The position numbers and the translations under genes are program-made. This document shows positions 1 through 8,377 of a DNA stretch of 64,000 nt, piece by piece (the first letter of the stretch is position 1; each line of letters opens with the position of its first letter). The stretch comes from Candidatus Scalindua sp. GTDB lineage: Bacteria > Planctomycetota > Brocadiia > Brocadiales > Scalinduaceae. Location of the stretch: NCBI GenBank assembly GCA_021777035.1, contig JAIQZR010000010.1:1-64000 (forward strand), in the 5' to 3' direction. The notes beneath the pieces are model-generated. The model had not been told where the DNA came from and did not search any database. It worked only from the letters and a program-made list of their open reading frames with translations.

Positions 1-1
1 C

Positions 2-130
2 TACGGAAATGGTACGTCTAAATTCAGAGAGAAAACCAGATTTTGAAGTTTTTTTCAAATTATTGTTAATTTGAAAGGTAAAAAGGCTGACGATCGGATT
101 CGGAAGCATCTTTAATGCTTCATTTCCGTA
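2..130. repeat. Inverted repeat with internal hairpin at window edge
   Basis: A 10-base sequence at 2-11 recurs as an exact inverted copy at 121-130, and inside the right half a 7-bp stem with a 5-nt loop lies at 103-121. No T-run follows the hairpin, so it is not a convincing terminator. It could be a small palindromic element or chance in AT-rich DNA. The left side is cut by the window edge. Confidence 0.3.
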
Positions 131-188
131 CAGAAACTATATAAAAGGATACGGGAACGTAAGTCTGTTTTCATGAAAGTGATTTTTT

Positions 189-3100
189 ATGCAAAAACCA
201 CAACAACGCGTCGTCCGTGTATTCATATCATCCACTTTCCTTGATATGAAGGAAGAGAGGAACAAGCTGGTTAAGTTTACCTTTCTGGAACTACGGAAGC
301 TATGCAGCGAACGACAGGTAGAACTTGTTGAAGTAGACTTGCGTTGGGGCATTACTGATGTGCAGGTAGCTGAGGGCAAGGTGCTCCCTATTTGCCTGGA
401 TGAGATTAAACGGTGCAAACCCTTTTTCATAGGTCTGTTGGGGGAACGATACGGATCGTTGCCAGATAAGGTCTCACCTGAACTAATAAAACGGGAACCA
501 TGGCTGGAAGAACATTTTGGCAAGACAGGCAAATCGGTTACGGAACTGGAGATCCTTCATGGGGTACTCAATAACCCCGCTATGGCAGAACACGCCTTCT
601 TCTACTTCCGTGACTCTGACGCTTCACAGAAGGTTGAGGACTCCCTGAAAGAGGAAGAAGATTATCTGACTGAACCGGACTCCTACCGTGAAAAATTAAC
701 CTCTCTGAAAAATCGAATAGAGGCGAGCGGGTTTCCTGTCCGTAAGTACTTCATTGATCCAGAGGAACTTGGGGAACTGGTGCTTAAAAATCTGTGGCAG
801 GCCATAGACAAAAAATTTCCCAAAGAAGATGTGCCATCAGCCCTTGAACGCGAACGGATGGATCACGATGCCTTTGCTGTAGCACGCCAAAAGCCCTATA
901 TCGGCAGGGAGGAATATTATAAACGACTGGACAAACATGTTGCATCGGAAGATCCACCCCTGGTTGTGTTGGGTAAGTCAGGGGTGGGGAAGTCAGCACT
1001 CTTGGCAAACTGGGCAAAGAAGCACCATGATGAACACCCTGAAGACTTCATGGTAGTACACTTCATTGGAGGCACAGCAGACAGTGCGGACTATGTAAAG
1101 ATACTCCGCAGGATTATGGAAGAGATAAGAGATCGTTATGAACCTGAAGAGAAAAAGAGTGCTAGAGGGGATATTCAATCCTTTGACTCTAGAGAAAACG
1201 AGATCCCTACTGACCCGAGAATAGTGGTGGAGCAGTTTCCGATGTGGCTGGCTAAGGCTGCAGCAAGGGGAACATTTATTCTTGTCCTTGACGCACTCAA
1301 CCAGCTTGAAGATAAAGATAATGCTCGCGGTTTAGGATGGTTACCAGAGCATTTTCCTCCAAATGCACACGTGATACTTTCTACATTGCCTGGCAGTAGC
1401 CTGGACATCCTGGAGATGCGCAATCTGCCAACGAAATCGATTGATTTACTCAGCGGCAACGAACGCGAAAAACTAATTGAAGAATATCTCGACCAGTTTG
1501 CCAAAGAGCTCATCTCAGACGAAATTAAACATATAAGAAGCTTTCCACAAACAGCTAACCCACTCTATCTCAGGGCATTGCTGGGTGAACTGCGGGTATA
1601 CGGAGACCATAAAACCCTTAATCAAAGGATTGGCAATTATCTTAAAGCAGAAAACATTGATGATCTCTATGAGAAAATTCTTGAACGCTATGAAGAAGAC
1701 TATGAGTCTAAACCAGAGCTGGAGGGGATGGTCAGCAAGGCAATGTCACTCATCTGGGCATCACGGAGGGGACTGTCCGAGACCGAACTGTTGGAACTTC
1801 TCGGCAAAGACGAAGATCCTATGCCGCGGGTATACTGGTCACCCCTCTATCTTGCTATGAAAGATTCGTTAATCAGTAGGTCCGGGTTGTTGAATTTTTC
1901 CCACGACTATCTTCGAAAGGCTGTAAAGGGTAAATATCTCAAAGATCCGGAACAGAAACACGAGGCATACGTCCAACTATCTGATTATTTTGATAAAAAA
2001 GAATTAGATGATCGCAAGGCAGAAGAGCTTCCATGGCAGCTTCAACAGGTAGAGGATTGGAAGAGTTTGTACAACCTATTAACAGATTTACCTTTTTTTA
2101 AAAGAGTTTGGGATAATAGCGAGTATGACCTCAAGGGATACTGGTCCAAGATAGAGAAAAATTCTCTATACAAGATGGTGAATGCTTATTTCCCAGTGCT
2201 TAAGAATAAAAAACGATATATTGATTTTGTGTGGTCAATCGGATTGCTCTTTCAAGCAACTGGACATTCTAAAGAAGCCTTAGAATTTTCAAAGTATTTA
2301 GTGAAATACTACCGGTTTCGTAATAAAGAAAAATATTACATATGCCTAGGCAACTATGCGTTAGCCATTCAGAGCAAATATCCTATAGCGGCTATGAAGT
2401 TTTTAAGAAAACAGGAACACTACCATAGAAAGACTAACAACAAGATTGGATTGCAGGCCGCTATGAGTAATCGGGCAAACATATTAACAGAACAGGGGTA
2501 TACTGAGAATGCAATGCCATTATACAAACAAGCAGAGCAAATCTGTAAAGATATCGGCTATAAAGAAGGGTTGCAATTTTCGTTAGGTAATCAAGCAAAT
2601 ATTTTATTGAGTAAAGATCATATTGACAGTGCATTGCAGCTACATAGAGAGAAGGCGAATATATGTAAAGAGTTAGGAAATATGGACCAATTACAAAACT
2701 CCCTTGGTGGCCAGTCAAAAATATACTTACGGCTAAACAATCTTGATGAGGCAATGAAGTTGAGTAAAGAGCAAGAGCGCATTTCCAGGGAAATAGGGAG
2801 CAAAAATGGTTTGCAAGACTCATTCGGTAATCGGGCGGATATACACATGAAGCGTGGTGAACTTAAAGAGGCAATGCGGTTATATAAAGAAAAAGCGCAA
2901 ATCTGTAAAGAGATTGGACGTAAATATTGTTTGCTTTTTGCCTTATATGGACAGGCGGAAATATTCCACCGCCAAGGCAACCCTGATGGAGCATTAGAGT
3001 TGCTTAAAGAGCAAGAATGTATTGCTAGAGAAATAGGAAATATAGATGGTTTGCAAGTCTCACTCAGTGCACAGGCATTGATTTTGTCAGAAATGACAGA

Positions 3101-3740
3101 TTTAAGAGAACAAATCAATAATAGGATAGAACAAGGGGATAATGTGGATGATATGCTAGGATCTTTAGGTGTGCAGGCAATTACTCTAAGGGATAATGGA
3201 GATTTAAAAGGTTCGATGATGTTTCTTAAAGAGGTGGAACATTTCTCTGAAAAACTTGGAGATGAGAAAAGCTTACAAGCATCTCTTGGTGACCAGGCAT
3301 TAATTTTAAAAAAACAAGGAAACATGATAGGCGCTATGGAGTTTCTTAAAAGGCAGCAAGAAATCTGTGTAAAAAATGATAATAAGGAAGGTCTGCAAAA
3401 AACTTTAACTAACCAGGGAAACATATATTACGTACAAGGAAAACTTGAGGAAGCAATGCGTTGCCATAAAGAGGCAGAGGATATTTGTAGAAAGTTAGAT
3501 GACAAAAACGGGATACAACGTTCTCTCGGTAATCAAGGCGCAATACTTTATAGCACAGGCAGGCTAGAAGAAAACATGGATCTATTGAAAGAGCAGGAAC
3601 ATATCTGCAGAAAGATTGGAAATAAAAAAAGCCTTATTAATTGCCTTCGTAATCAATCAATGGTTTTGAAGTCTCAAGGCAAACATGATGAGGCGATGAA
3701 AGTAGATAAAGAATTGGACAAATCCACTTGTGAGTCATAG
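189..3740 (+). CDS. DUF4062 - STAND-type ATPase - TPR protein
   Basis: A large soluble signalling ATPase of nephrocystin-3-like architecture. Residues about 8-110 match DUF4062 (RVFISSTF near the start, then VDLRWGI and LLGERYG), a domain commonly found at the front of STAND proteins. A P-loop ATPase follows, with Walker A GKSGVGKS at 262-269 and Walker B ending at D368 in LVLDALNQ. From roughly residue 700 to the end there are about eleven degenerate TPRs of 40-42 residues of the type seen in NPHP3 and kinesin light chain. No membrane segment or signal peptide is visible. The architecture suggests a sensor in which the TPRs bind a ligand and the ATPase oligomerises; the role of DUF4062 is not known to me. 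The ribosome site before the start is weak. Confidence 0.85.
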   Translation: MQKPQQRVVRVFISSTFLDMKEERNKLVKFTFLELRKLCSERQVELVEVDLRWGITDVQVAEGKVLPICLDEIKRCKPFFIGLLGERYGSLPDKVSPELIKREPWLEEHFGKTGKSVTELEILHGVLNNPAMAEHAFFYFRDSDASQKVEDSLKEEEDYLTEPDSYREKLTSLKNRIEASGFPVRKYFIDPEELGELVLKNLWQAIDKKFPKEDVPSALERERMDHDAFAVARQKPYIGREEYYKRLDKHVASEDPPLVVLGKSGVGKSALLANWAKKHHDEHPEDFMVVHFIGGTADSADYVKILRRIMEEIRDRYEPEEKKSARGDIQSFDSRENEIPTDPRIVVEQFPMWLAKAAARGTFILVLDALNQLEDKDNARGLGWLPEHFPPNAHVILSTLPGSSLDILEMRNLPTKSIDLLSGNEREKLIEEYLDQFAKELISDEIKHIRSFPQTANPLYLRALLGELRVYGDHKTLNQRIGNYLKAENIDDLYEKILERYEEDYESKPELEGMVSKAMSLIWASRRGLSETELLELLGKDEDPMPRVYWSPLYLAMKDSLISRSGLLNFSHDYLRKAVKGKYLKDPEQKHEAYVQLSDYFDKKELDDRKAEELPWQLQQVEDWKSLYNLLTDLPFFKRVWDNSEYDLKGYWSKIEKNSLYKMVNAYFPVLKNKKRYIDFVWSIGLLFQATGHSKEALEFSKYLVKYYRFRNKEKYYICLGNYALAIQSKYPIAAMKFLRKQEHYHRKTNNKIGLQAAMSNRANILTEQGYTENAMPLYKQAEQICKDIGYKEGLQFSLGNQANILLSKDHIDSALQLHREKANICKELGNMDQLQNSLGGQSKIYLRLNNLDEAMKLSKEQERISREIGSKNGLQDSFGNRADIHMKRGELKEAMRLYKEKAQICKEIGRKYCLLFALYGQAEIFHRQGNPDGALELLKEQECIAREIGNIDGLQVSLSAQALILSEMTDLREQINNRIEQGDNVDDMLGSLGVQAITLRDNGDLKGSMMFLKEVEHFSEKLGDEKSLQASLGDQALILKKQGNMIGAMEFLKRQQEICVKNDNKEGLQKTLTNQGNIYYVQGKLEEAMRCHKEAEDICRKLDDKNGIQRSLGNQGAILYSTGRLEENMDLLKEQEHICRKIGNKKSLINCLRNQSMVLKSQGKHDEAMKVDKELDKSTCES

Positions 3741-3905
3741 GACAATAATACTTTGTGGTTTTTTGGGTAGTGTAATATGTATTGTAATTGTGCCACAGTT
3801 TGGTAGGTCAAATATGGATACTATTTTACAATAAGATCTATCCATTTAATATATAATGCTTTACAAAAACTGCAAATCTTATTTAACGAACTATAAGGAG
3901 AAGGT

Positions 3906-4535
3906 ATGTTTGGAGTATTTGATAATTCAAAGGATGATAAAAAGAAATTGTTGCAGATGGATTCCCTCTATAAAGATGGCTTGTATAGTAAGGCAATAAA
4001 GTATTTACGAAATGAGCTGCCAATGATGAATAAACAAAATATAATTTCATACCCGCTCATTTCAACATCTAGCATAAAAGATTGTGTTGGATCTCTTTCT
4101 TACTACCAACTTGGTAATACTTATTATGAAATCGGAAACAAGGAAAACAATACAGATACGCTGCAAGCAATAAATTGCTATAATTATGCATTATATTACG
4201 TTCAAAGTAAAGAATTGACTGCATTGATATTGAATTGGCGTGGAAACATTTTTGGTGTACTCGGGATATCAAGAGTTGCAATAGAAGATATATCGCTTGC
4301 TCATAAATTATGCCCAGATGCGGCACCAATTAAAGATACAATTAGAGATACTGGCATTAAGTTAATTGAGGACATTGATCAAGTTAATTATGTTATGCCG
4401 TTCAACAATGTTGCAAATATTGGTATGAGTTTAGCGTTTTCTATTTCAGATATTAAGAATAAAAATAACATTGGTGATTTTTTTGCAATCTTAAGGACTA
4501 GAGGCGTCAACACTGATGATTATCGTTATGAATAG
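3906..4535 (+). CDS. Small TPR-like protein, unknown function
   Basis: I do not recognise a named family. The 209-residue product has helical repeats with TPR character in residues 12-135 (SYYQLGNTYYEIGN, then a short-chain repeat with ALYYVQSKE), and no signal peptide or membrane segment. A good ribosome site (aaggag) sits 6 bases before the ATG. It lies between two larger TPR proteins on the same strand, 165 bases after the first and about 70 bases before the second, so the three may be co-transcribed. It may act as an adaptor; that is a guess from fold alone. Confidence 0.6.
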   Translation: MFGVFDNSKDDKKKLLQMDSLYKDGLYSKAIKYLRNELPMMNKQNIISYPLISTSSIKDCVGSLSYYQLGNTYYEIGNKENNTDTLQAINCYNYALYYVQSKELTALILNWRGNIFGVLGISRVAIEDISLAHKLCPDAAPIKDTIRDTGIKLIEDIDQVNYVMPFNNVANIGMSLAFSISDIKNKNNIGDFFAILRTRGVNTDDYRYE

Positions 4536-4606
4536 CAGTTTCACATTGTTATGTATTGCAGGTTCTTTCAGTATGTTATTTTTTTAGATGTAGAGGAGAT
4601 GCTGAT

Positions 4607-6082
4607 ATGCAATTAAGCTCGAAACATTCTGATAAAAGCCAGGAGCCTGTATTCCTGTCATGGACAATAAATCGTCCACGTGAACGTACAGCAATGACCG
4701 GTATTATGGATGCGCTCAATAGAAGGGGCATTGGCTACTTCGATTACACGCGCCATCTAAAAGATGCAAATACATTGGAAGAGATCACAAAATTCCTCCA
4801 TGCCAGTGTTCAAACGTCTAAATTGTCGATCGAGGTAGTGTCAAGTGACATCATTGTTGCGGGAGACTCACGCAGTCAAAAGGCGGAGGGTTTGACACCG
4901 CATGAATGTGTTCAGATTGAGCGGCGTTTCCTGAAAGAGAGAGGCATACCCCGTTTGTTTCTTATAGTCGATGACCAATATATGGTCACTTGGAGCGAAT
5001 ATGAAGAGTTTATTGTTCGCATTTACTGTGGTCATGGATACCTCGGAAAAAGAGATGAACATTGTACCCTTGACGATTTGGAAGCCGCAAAGGACGACAG
5101 CTACTTTCGATCTGTTGATTACATTGCAAAATGCGACAAGATTGCATGCGAAATCTACAAATACCTCAACGGAGAGTACGATATTATACATCTATTCAAA
5201 TGCCTTCGTTTATTGCAGTACGAGGCAACTGCTTGGAAGGCAGAGTTTGGAGATCTACCTCATGGGTATACGAATAACCATAATGATGAATGGTATAGGG
5301 GAGCGGTCAAGTATCAGCATGCCTGGAAAATTACACCTATCAATGTGCCAGCAGGGAGTTCTTATATGGGGGATTGGTTCGAAGCAAGTCAACTCCTGCA
5401 AGAAGCAGTATCAATATTCGAAAATGCAGACGACTATTACTCGCTAGGGCTATCACTTCATCAACTTGGATACTGTAACCGCCCAGACTTAAATCCGTCT
5501 GGCAGTTGGGAAACTGCAATCAACTTTTATGAGAAGGCTGTGTTGGCGCTCGCTACTGCACAAGCAATGCCTCAACAGGTCAGATCATTGTGGGAATTGG
5601 CTGAGTGTTGGTGCCCTAAGAACAATCTACAGGGAAGTTGGCAACAAACCATCCAATACTATGAAGAAACATTAGCTCTCTTTGACACATTAGAAGATAA
5701 GCATAAGCCTTTGATGGCAATGATAATGTATAGTTATGGCGCCTACCTTCAACCCGACATCAATCCTCTTGGTAGCTGGAAAAAGGCGGCTTACCAATCC
5801 GAAATGGCAACAACTTGTTGCACGGGAAAAAATCAAATCGATCTGCGAGCGCGATGTATCCATCAGCAGGCATGGTGCCTTCATCACGGAAAACAAATGA
5901 AAGGAGATACTGTTCTTGCAGCTTCTCTCTACGAGGAAGCCTCCAAGCTGAGTGCCATGGCAGGTAATGCTTCTGTAGCACAATACAGTAAGAAAATGGC
6001 TGAAGTATGCACCAAGGCTGATAACGACAAGTTGCTTATTCGCTTACTGAATTGGATGTTAGGAAGGAGAAATAACAAGTAG
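4607..6082 (+). CDS. TIR-like domain protein with TPR-like repeats
   Basis: Residues about 12-170 look like a divergent TIR-type signalling domain: a VFLSW first strand, an alternating strand/helix pattern, and a LFLIVDD strand. The usual catalytic glutamate is not obvious, so NADase activity is uncertain. The C-terminal half carries helical repeats that each begin with a loop of the form NPSGSW, NLQGSW or NPLGSW followed by an amphipathic helix ending in YE. The ATG at 4607 is preferred over the upstream ATG at 4556 because gaggag lies 8 bases before it. The upstream 17 codons are Cys- and aromatic-rich and look untranslated. Confidence 0.65.
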   Translation: MQLSSKHSDKSQEPVFLSWTINRPRERTAMTGIMDALNRRGIGYFDYTRHLKDANTLEEITKFLHASVQTSKLSIEVVSSDIIVAGDSRSQKAEGLTPHECVQIERRFLKERGIPRLFLIVDDQYMVTWSEYEEFIVRIYCGHGYLGKRDEHCTLDDLEAAKDDSYFRSVDYIAKCDKIACEIYKYLNGEYDIIHLFKCLRLLQYEATAWKAEFGDLPHGYTNNHNDEWYRGAVKYQHAWKITPINVPAGSSYMGDWFEASQLLQEAVSIFENADDYYSLGLSLHQLGYCNRPDLNPSGSWETAINFYEKAVLALATAQAMPQQVRSLWELAECWCPKNNLQGSWQQTIQYYEETLALFDTLEDKHKPLMAMIMYSYGAYLQPDINPLGSWKKAAYQSEMATTCCTGKNQIDLRARCIHQQAWCLHHGKQMKGDTVLAASLYEEASKLSAMAGNASVAQYSKKMAEVCTKADNDKLLIRLLNWMLGRRNNK

Positions 6083-6412
6083 AAACTACCACTTACCTTT
6101 CACGCTTTTATTGTTTTGTTTCAAACGGGATTGGATTTTGCCGCTTGATGAATAAGCTACAAAACTGTATCAGGTCTTTAATCCTGGAGCTATTTTAAAT
6201 TTATGGCAAAACCGCCAAAAAACATATTGGCTAATGCGCTACTTTGAGCCACTATATGAAATAGATTGCAAGAAAAGTAAAACACCATTTAGTCTTAACT
6301 GATCAATAATATTGAATGAATGACTTACATGTTTTGTTTGGAAAAGGCTAGTAATGTCACAGTATTTAAAAAATGATTTAGTTTTTTAATATTCAAGTAA
6401 GGAGGAATTATC
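6083..6412. other. Intergenic stretch, nothing recognised
   Basis: About 330 AT-rich bases between a TPR gene and a tiny ORF. I see no open frame with a ribosome site, no strong hairpin and no repeat shared with the rest of the window. The last 15 bases contain the Shine-Dalgarno sequence of the next small ORF. Confidence 0.5.
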
Positions 6413-6574
6413 TTGTATCCAAATACAGAAAGAATGCTTGGGAAAGCGGCAATGTACAATGACCTTGAAATGTATAATCATGCGTATGGACTTGTAGAAG
6501 AGATAACTCGGCGAACCCCTGAGTTGCCATATTTTCTTTATTCTACTCTGCAATGCGAGAAAGACCATTTTTAA
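6413..6574 (+). CDS. Possible 53-residue protein with TTG start
   Basis: A short open frame starts at TTG 6413 and stops at 6572-6574. The start is suggested by a consensus ribosome site, aaggagg at 6399-6405, 7 bases upstream. The product is charged and hydrophilic, beginning YPNTERMLGK, with a helical middle (YGLVEEITRR). I know no family for it. It may be intact, or the N-terminus of a decayed gene, since the sequence after the stop up to the next ATPase fragment has no clear coding frame. Confidence 0.35.
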   Translation: MYPNTERMLGKAAMYNDLEMYNHAYGLVEEITRRTPELPYFLYSTLQCEKDHF

Positions 6575-6770
6575 GGCATAATCGTTCATATGGAAAATAC
6601 GTTTCGTTCTGGCAACTTTTCGAATACAGCTATTCACTCTTTTGATTTGATTGGCAGCGTAGATTTGTTTCCTGATTCTTTCGAAATAGTGACGTTTCGT
6701 ATGGAAACTCATTTATGCAATGCGAAAGTACAACTTGCAATTTGCAGCACTGAAATGTAGAGTATCTTTC

Positions 6771-7300
6771 ATGATAGACAGAACACTTGAAACTACGCTC
6801 AAAGCACTCTCTGCAAAATACCCGGTTGTTACGGTTACAGGCCCACGACAGAGCGGAAAGACTACCTTGTGCCGCAAGGTATTTCCCCAAAAAGATAATG
6901 TAAAACTGGAAAACCTTGACACACGGCAATTTGCCATTGAAGACCCAAGAGGTTTTCTGAAAAATTACCCGGATGGCGCAATCCTTGATGAAATACAACG
7001 AGCTCCAGACCTGCTCTCCTATATACAGTCAATTGTTGGTGAAACACCAAGAGATGGGTTGTTTATTCTCACGGGAGTCAACAGCTTGAAGTTTCAAGCA
7101 ATGTAAGCCAGTCCACTGGCGGGGCGTACTGCCTTGCTGAAACTCCTTCCTTTCAGTATTGAAGAGCTGGCAGGTCATTACGATATTGCGTCCATAAATA
7201 AGTTGCTGATAACCGGGTTTTATCCCAGGATTTATGGTGGTGACTCAACTCAGATGAGAAGCGATATGTTGATTTATCCGGTTACCGGGGTACATACCAT
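6771..7300 (+). pseudogene. Frameshifted, truncated AAA-DUF4143 ATPase
   Basis: The N-terminal part reads as the standard start of the AAA/DUF4143 family: MIDRTLETTLKAL, Walker A GPRQSGKT, then AILDEIQRAPDLL as Walker B and ILTG. The frame is lost near 7085, and the family sequence continues in another frame from about 7130 (LLKLLPFSIEEL, then ITGFYPRIYGG). After about 7250 the match fades, so the DUF4143 half is missing. Two related genes lie at 23.6-25.5 kb, one of them also broken. An upstream in-frame start at 6720 is less likely, because family members begin at the ATG used here. Confidence 0.75.
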
Positions 7301-7407
7301 GCTTCATTTAATAGAGAATAAATCAGGAAATCATGTATTTATTGCCGGGTTAATATTACTTTCTTTTTTTTGTTCACCGCAATTTTTGGTCATAATTTTA
7401 CAACAAA

Positions 7408-7440
7408 AAAGCCTGCTCTTTTATATAAAAAAGCAGGTAT
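7408..7440 (-). terminator. Rho-independent terminator (minus strand)
   Basis: Read on the minus strand, an 11-bp stem (CCTGCTTTTTT paired with AAAAGAGCAGG, one G-U) with a 4-nt loop is followed by a run of six T. It overlaps the last codons of the decayed zinc-ribbon frame immediately upstream on the same strand, which supports that frame having been a gene. Confidence 0.65.
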
Positions 7441-7698
7441 CGGAAACGTTGCAATTATCACATTTAGTTTTCTTTAAGGGCACCTTGTCCTCTTCGGAGT
7501 TTGGGCAAGCATCTGTGTCCAGTAATAATTTGACATTCTTTCCCATTTCTATACCACATTCAGGGCAGTTATGGTTTTTTAATTTAAAAGCCTATGCTCC
7601 CCAGCAACCGGGGCAATAATTATGAAAAACCTTTATTATCTCTCCACCAACAAGATACCTGCAAGTTTATCCAATTTGCCAAAGTTCTTTTCCTGCAT
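7421..7698 (-). pseudogene. Decayed small zinc-ribbon-like gene
   Basis: On the minus strand a Cys-rich frame can be followed across one frameshift and one in-frame TAG. The first part begins MQEKNFGKLDKLAG. A second frame carries LVGGEIIKVFHNYCPGC, and after the TAG comes NHNCPECGIEMG, then further Cys pairs (KCDNC, DTC) and a stop at 7421. Repeated CxxC pairs suggest a zinc-binding protein. The terminator directly after it fits a former gene. The exact original product is unknown to me. Confidence 0.4.
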
Positions 7699-7761
7699 TT
7701 AAGCAAATCCTTTTCGTTATAGAAATTTTCTTTTTTGAAGTGAAGAAAAAAAAATTCATCA

Positions 7762-8010
7762 TTAATTGGCGTTTAATCTTTCCAGTCGTTCAGCCAGCCA
7801 CATTTTGATAAGGGCTGTTCTGGCAACGCCTATTAGTTGTGCTTCCTTGTCTATTTTTTTTATGAAGGATATAGGGAAATCAATATTAATCCTTTGAACC
7901 TTTTTGTTAACTTTTACCTTTTTGATATCAAGAAAGTCTGCCATATCTTTACCGTTATCAAAGTCCTTGTCAAATTCTTTAGAGGTTATCTTACTCTTTA
8001 ATTTTTTCAT
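7762..8010 (-). CDS. brnA: BrnA-like antitoxin (CopG-type)
   Basis: 82 residues. The N-terminal half is acidic and linker-like, and the C-terminal half (QRINIDFPISFIKKID, then AQLIGVARTALIKMWL) is a ribbon-helix-helix DNA-binding fold of the CopG/BrnA antitoxin type. It follows and overlaps the toxin frame by 20 bases, the usual BrnT-BrnA order. In such modules the antitoxin binds the toxin and represses the shared promoter. Family name given by motif recognition, not by search. Confidence 0.8.
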   Translation of the reverse strand: MKKLKSKITSKEFDKDFDNGKDMADFLDIKKVKVNKKVQRINIDFPISFIKKIDKEAQLIGVARTALIKMWLAERLERLNAN

Positions 8011-8260
8011 AGTATAAGTTCCTTTCTTTTTTTCTGGCTCTTCTACAGGAGATGATCCTTATCTTTTTGCTTCTGACCGTAAAGATACAAGAGAATAGAC
8101 TTGTTTTTATTTTGCCAATGATCATGTATCTTTGTTCGCCTTCCGTAATAGCGGGCAAGATCATGCTGGTATTTGTCCAGATATTTTTAGCCTCTTCAAA
8201 GCCTACTCCATGTTTTTGCTTGTTTGCTGCAGATTTATTTGAATCATATTCAAATTCCAT
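7991..8260 (-). CDS. brnT: BrnT-like ribonuclease toxin
   Basis: 89 residues with the BrnT signature: FEYDSNKSAANKQKHGVGFEEA at the N-terminus, GEQRYMIIG in the centre and IRIISCRRARKKER near the C-terminus. BrnT is a RelE-fold RNase that arrests growth when its antitoxin is lost. The start is fixed by the ATG directly after a promoter-like -10 box. The overlap with the antitoxin gene indicates translational coupling. The next gene upstream on this strand ends 118 bases before, so the module is transcribed on its own. Confidence 0.85.
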   Translation of the reverse strand: MEFEYDSNKSAANKQKHGVGFEEAKNIWTNTSMILPAITEGEQRYMIIGKIKTSLFSCIFTVRSKKIRIISCRRARKKERNLYYEKIKE

Positions 8261-8266
8261 ATTAAA

Positions 8267-8294
8267 ATTATACCAATTTGATGTGTAATTTCAA
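8267..8294 (-). promoter_or_regulatory. Sigma-70-like promoter of brnTA, possibly leaderless
   Basis: On the minus strand TTGAAA (8294-8289) and TATAAT (8272-8267) are spaced 16 bases apart. The -10 box ends only 6 bases before the brnT ATG, so transcription would begin at about the first base of the start codon. No Shine-Dalgarno is visible, which agrees with a leaderless message. Confidence 0.5.
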
Positions 8295-8377
8295 TACTTT
8301 GTAGTAAGCGCGATTTCGTGATGATTGATATTTGTTAGTATTTCAAAATAAACCACCCTCCTTGTTTTATTAAAGAT

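Noticed and set aside
2618-3424. 268-codon open frame on the minus strand
   Set aside because: Antisense to the TPR region of the first large gene, with Cys/Ser/Leu-biased composition typical of shadow frames.
2380-3700. Regularly spaced DNA repeats that could suggest a CRISPR array
   Set aside because: The periodicity is about 120-126 bases, matches codon phase and corresponds to TPRs in the protein. There are no identical short repeats with unique spacers anywhere in the window.
6591-6761. 56-codon plus-strand frame before the ATPase remnant
   Set aside because: No ribosome site at a useful distance and composition not clearly protein-like; left as spacer.
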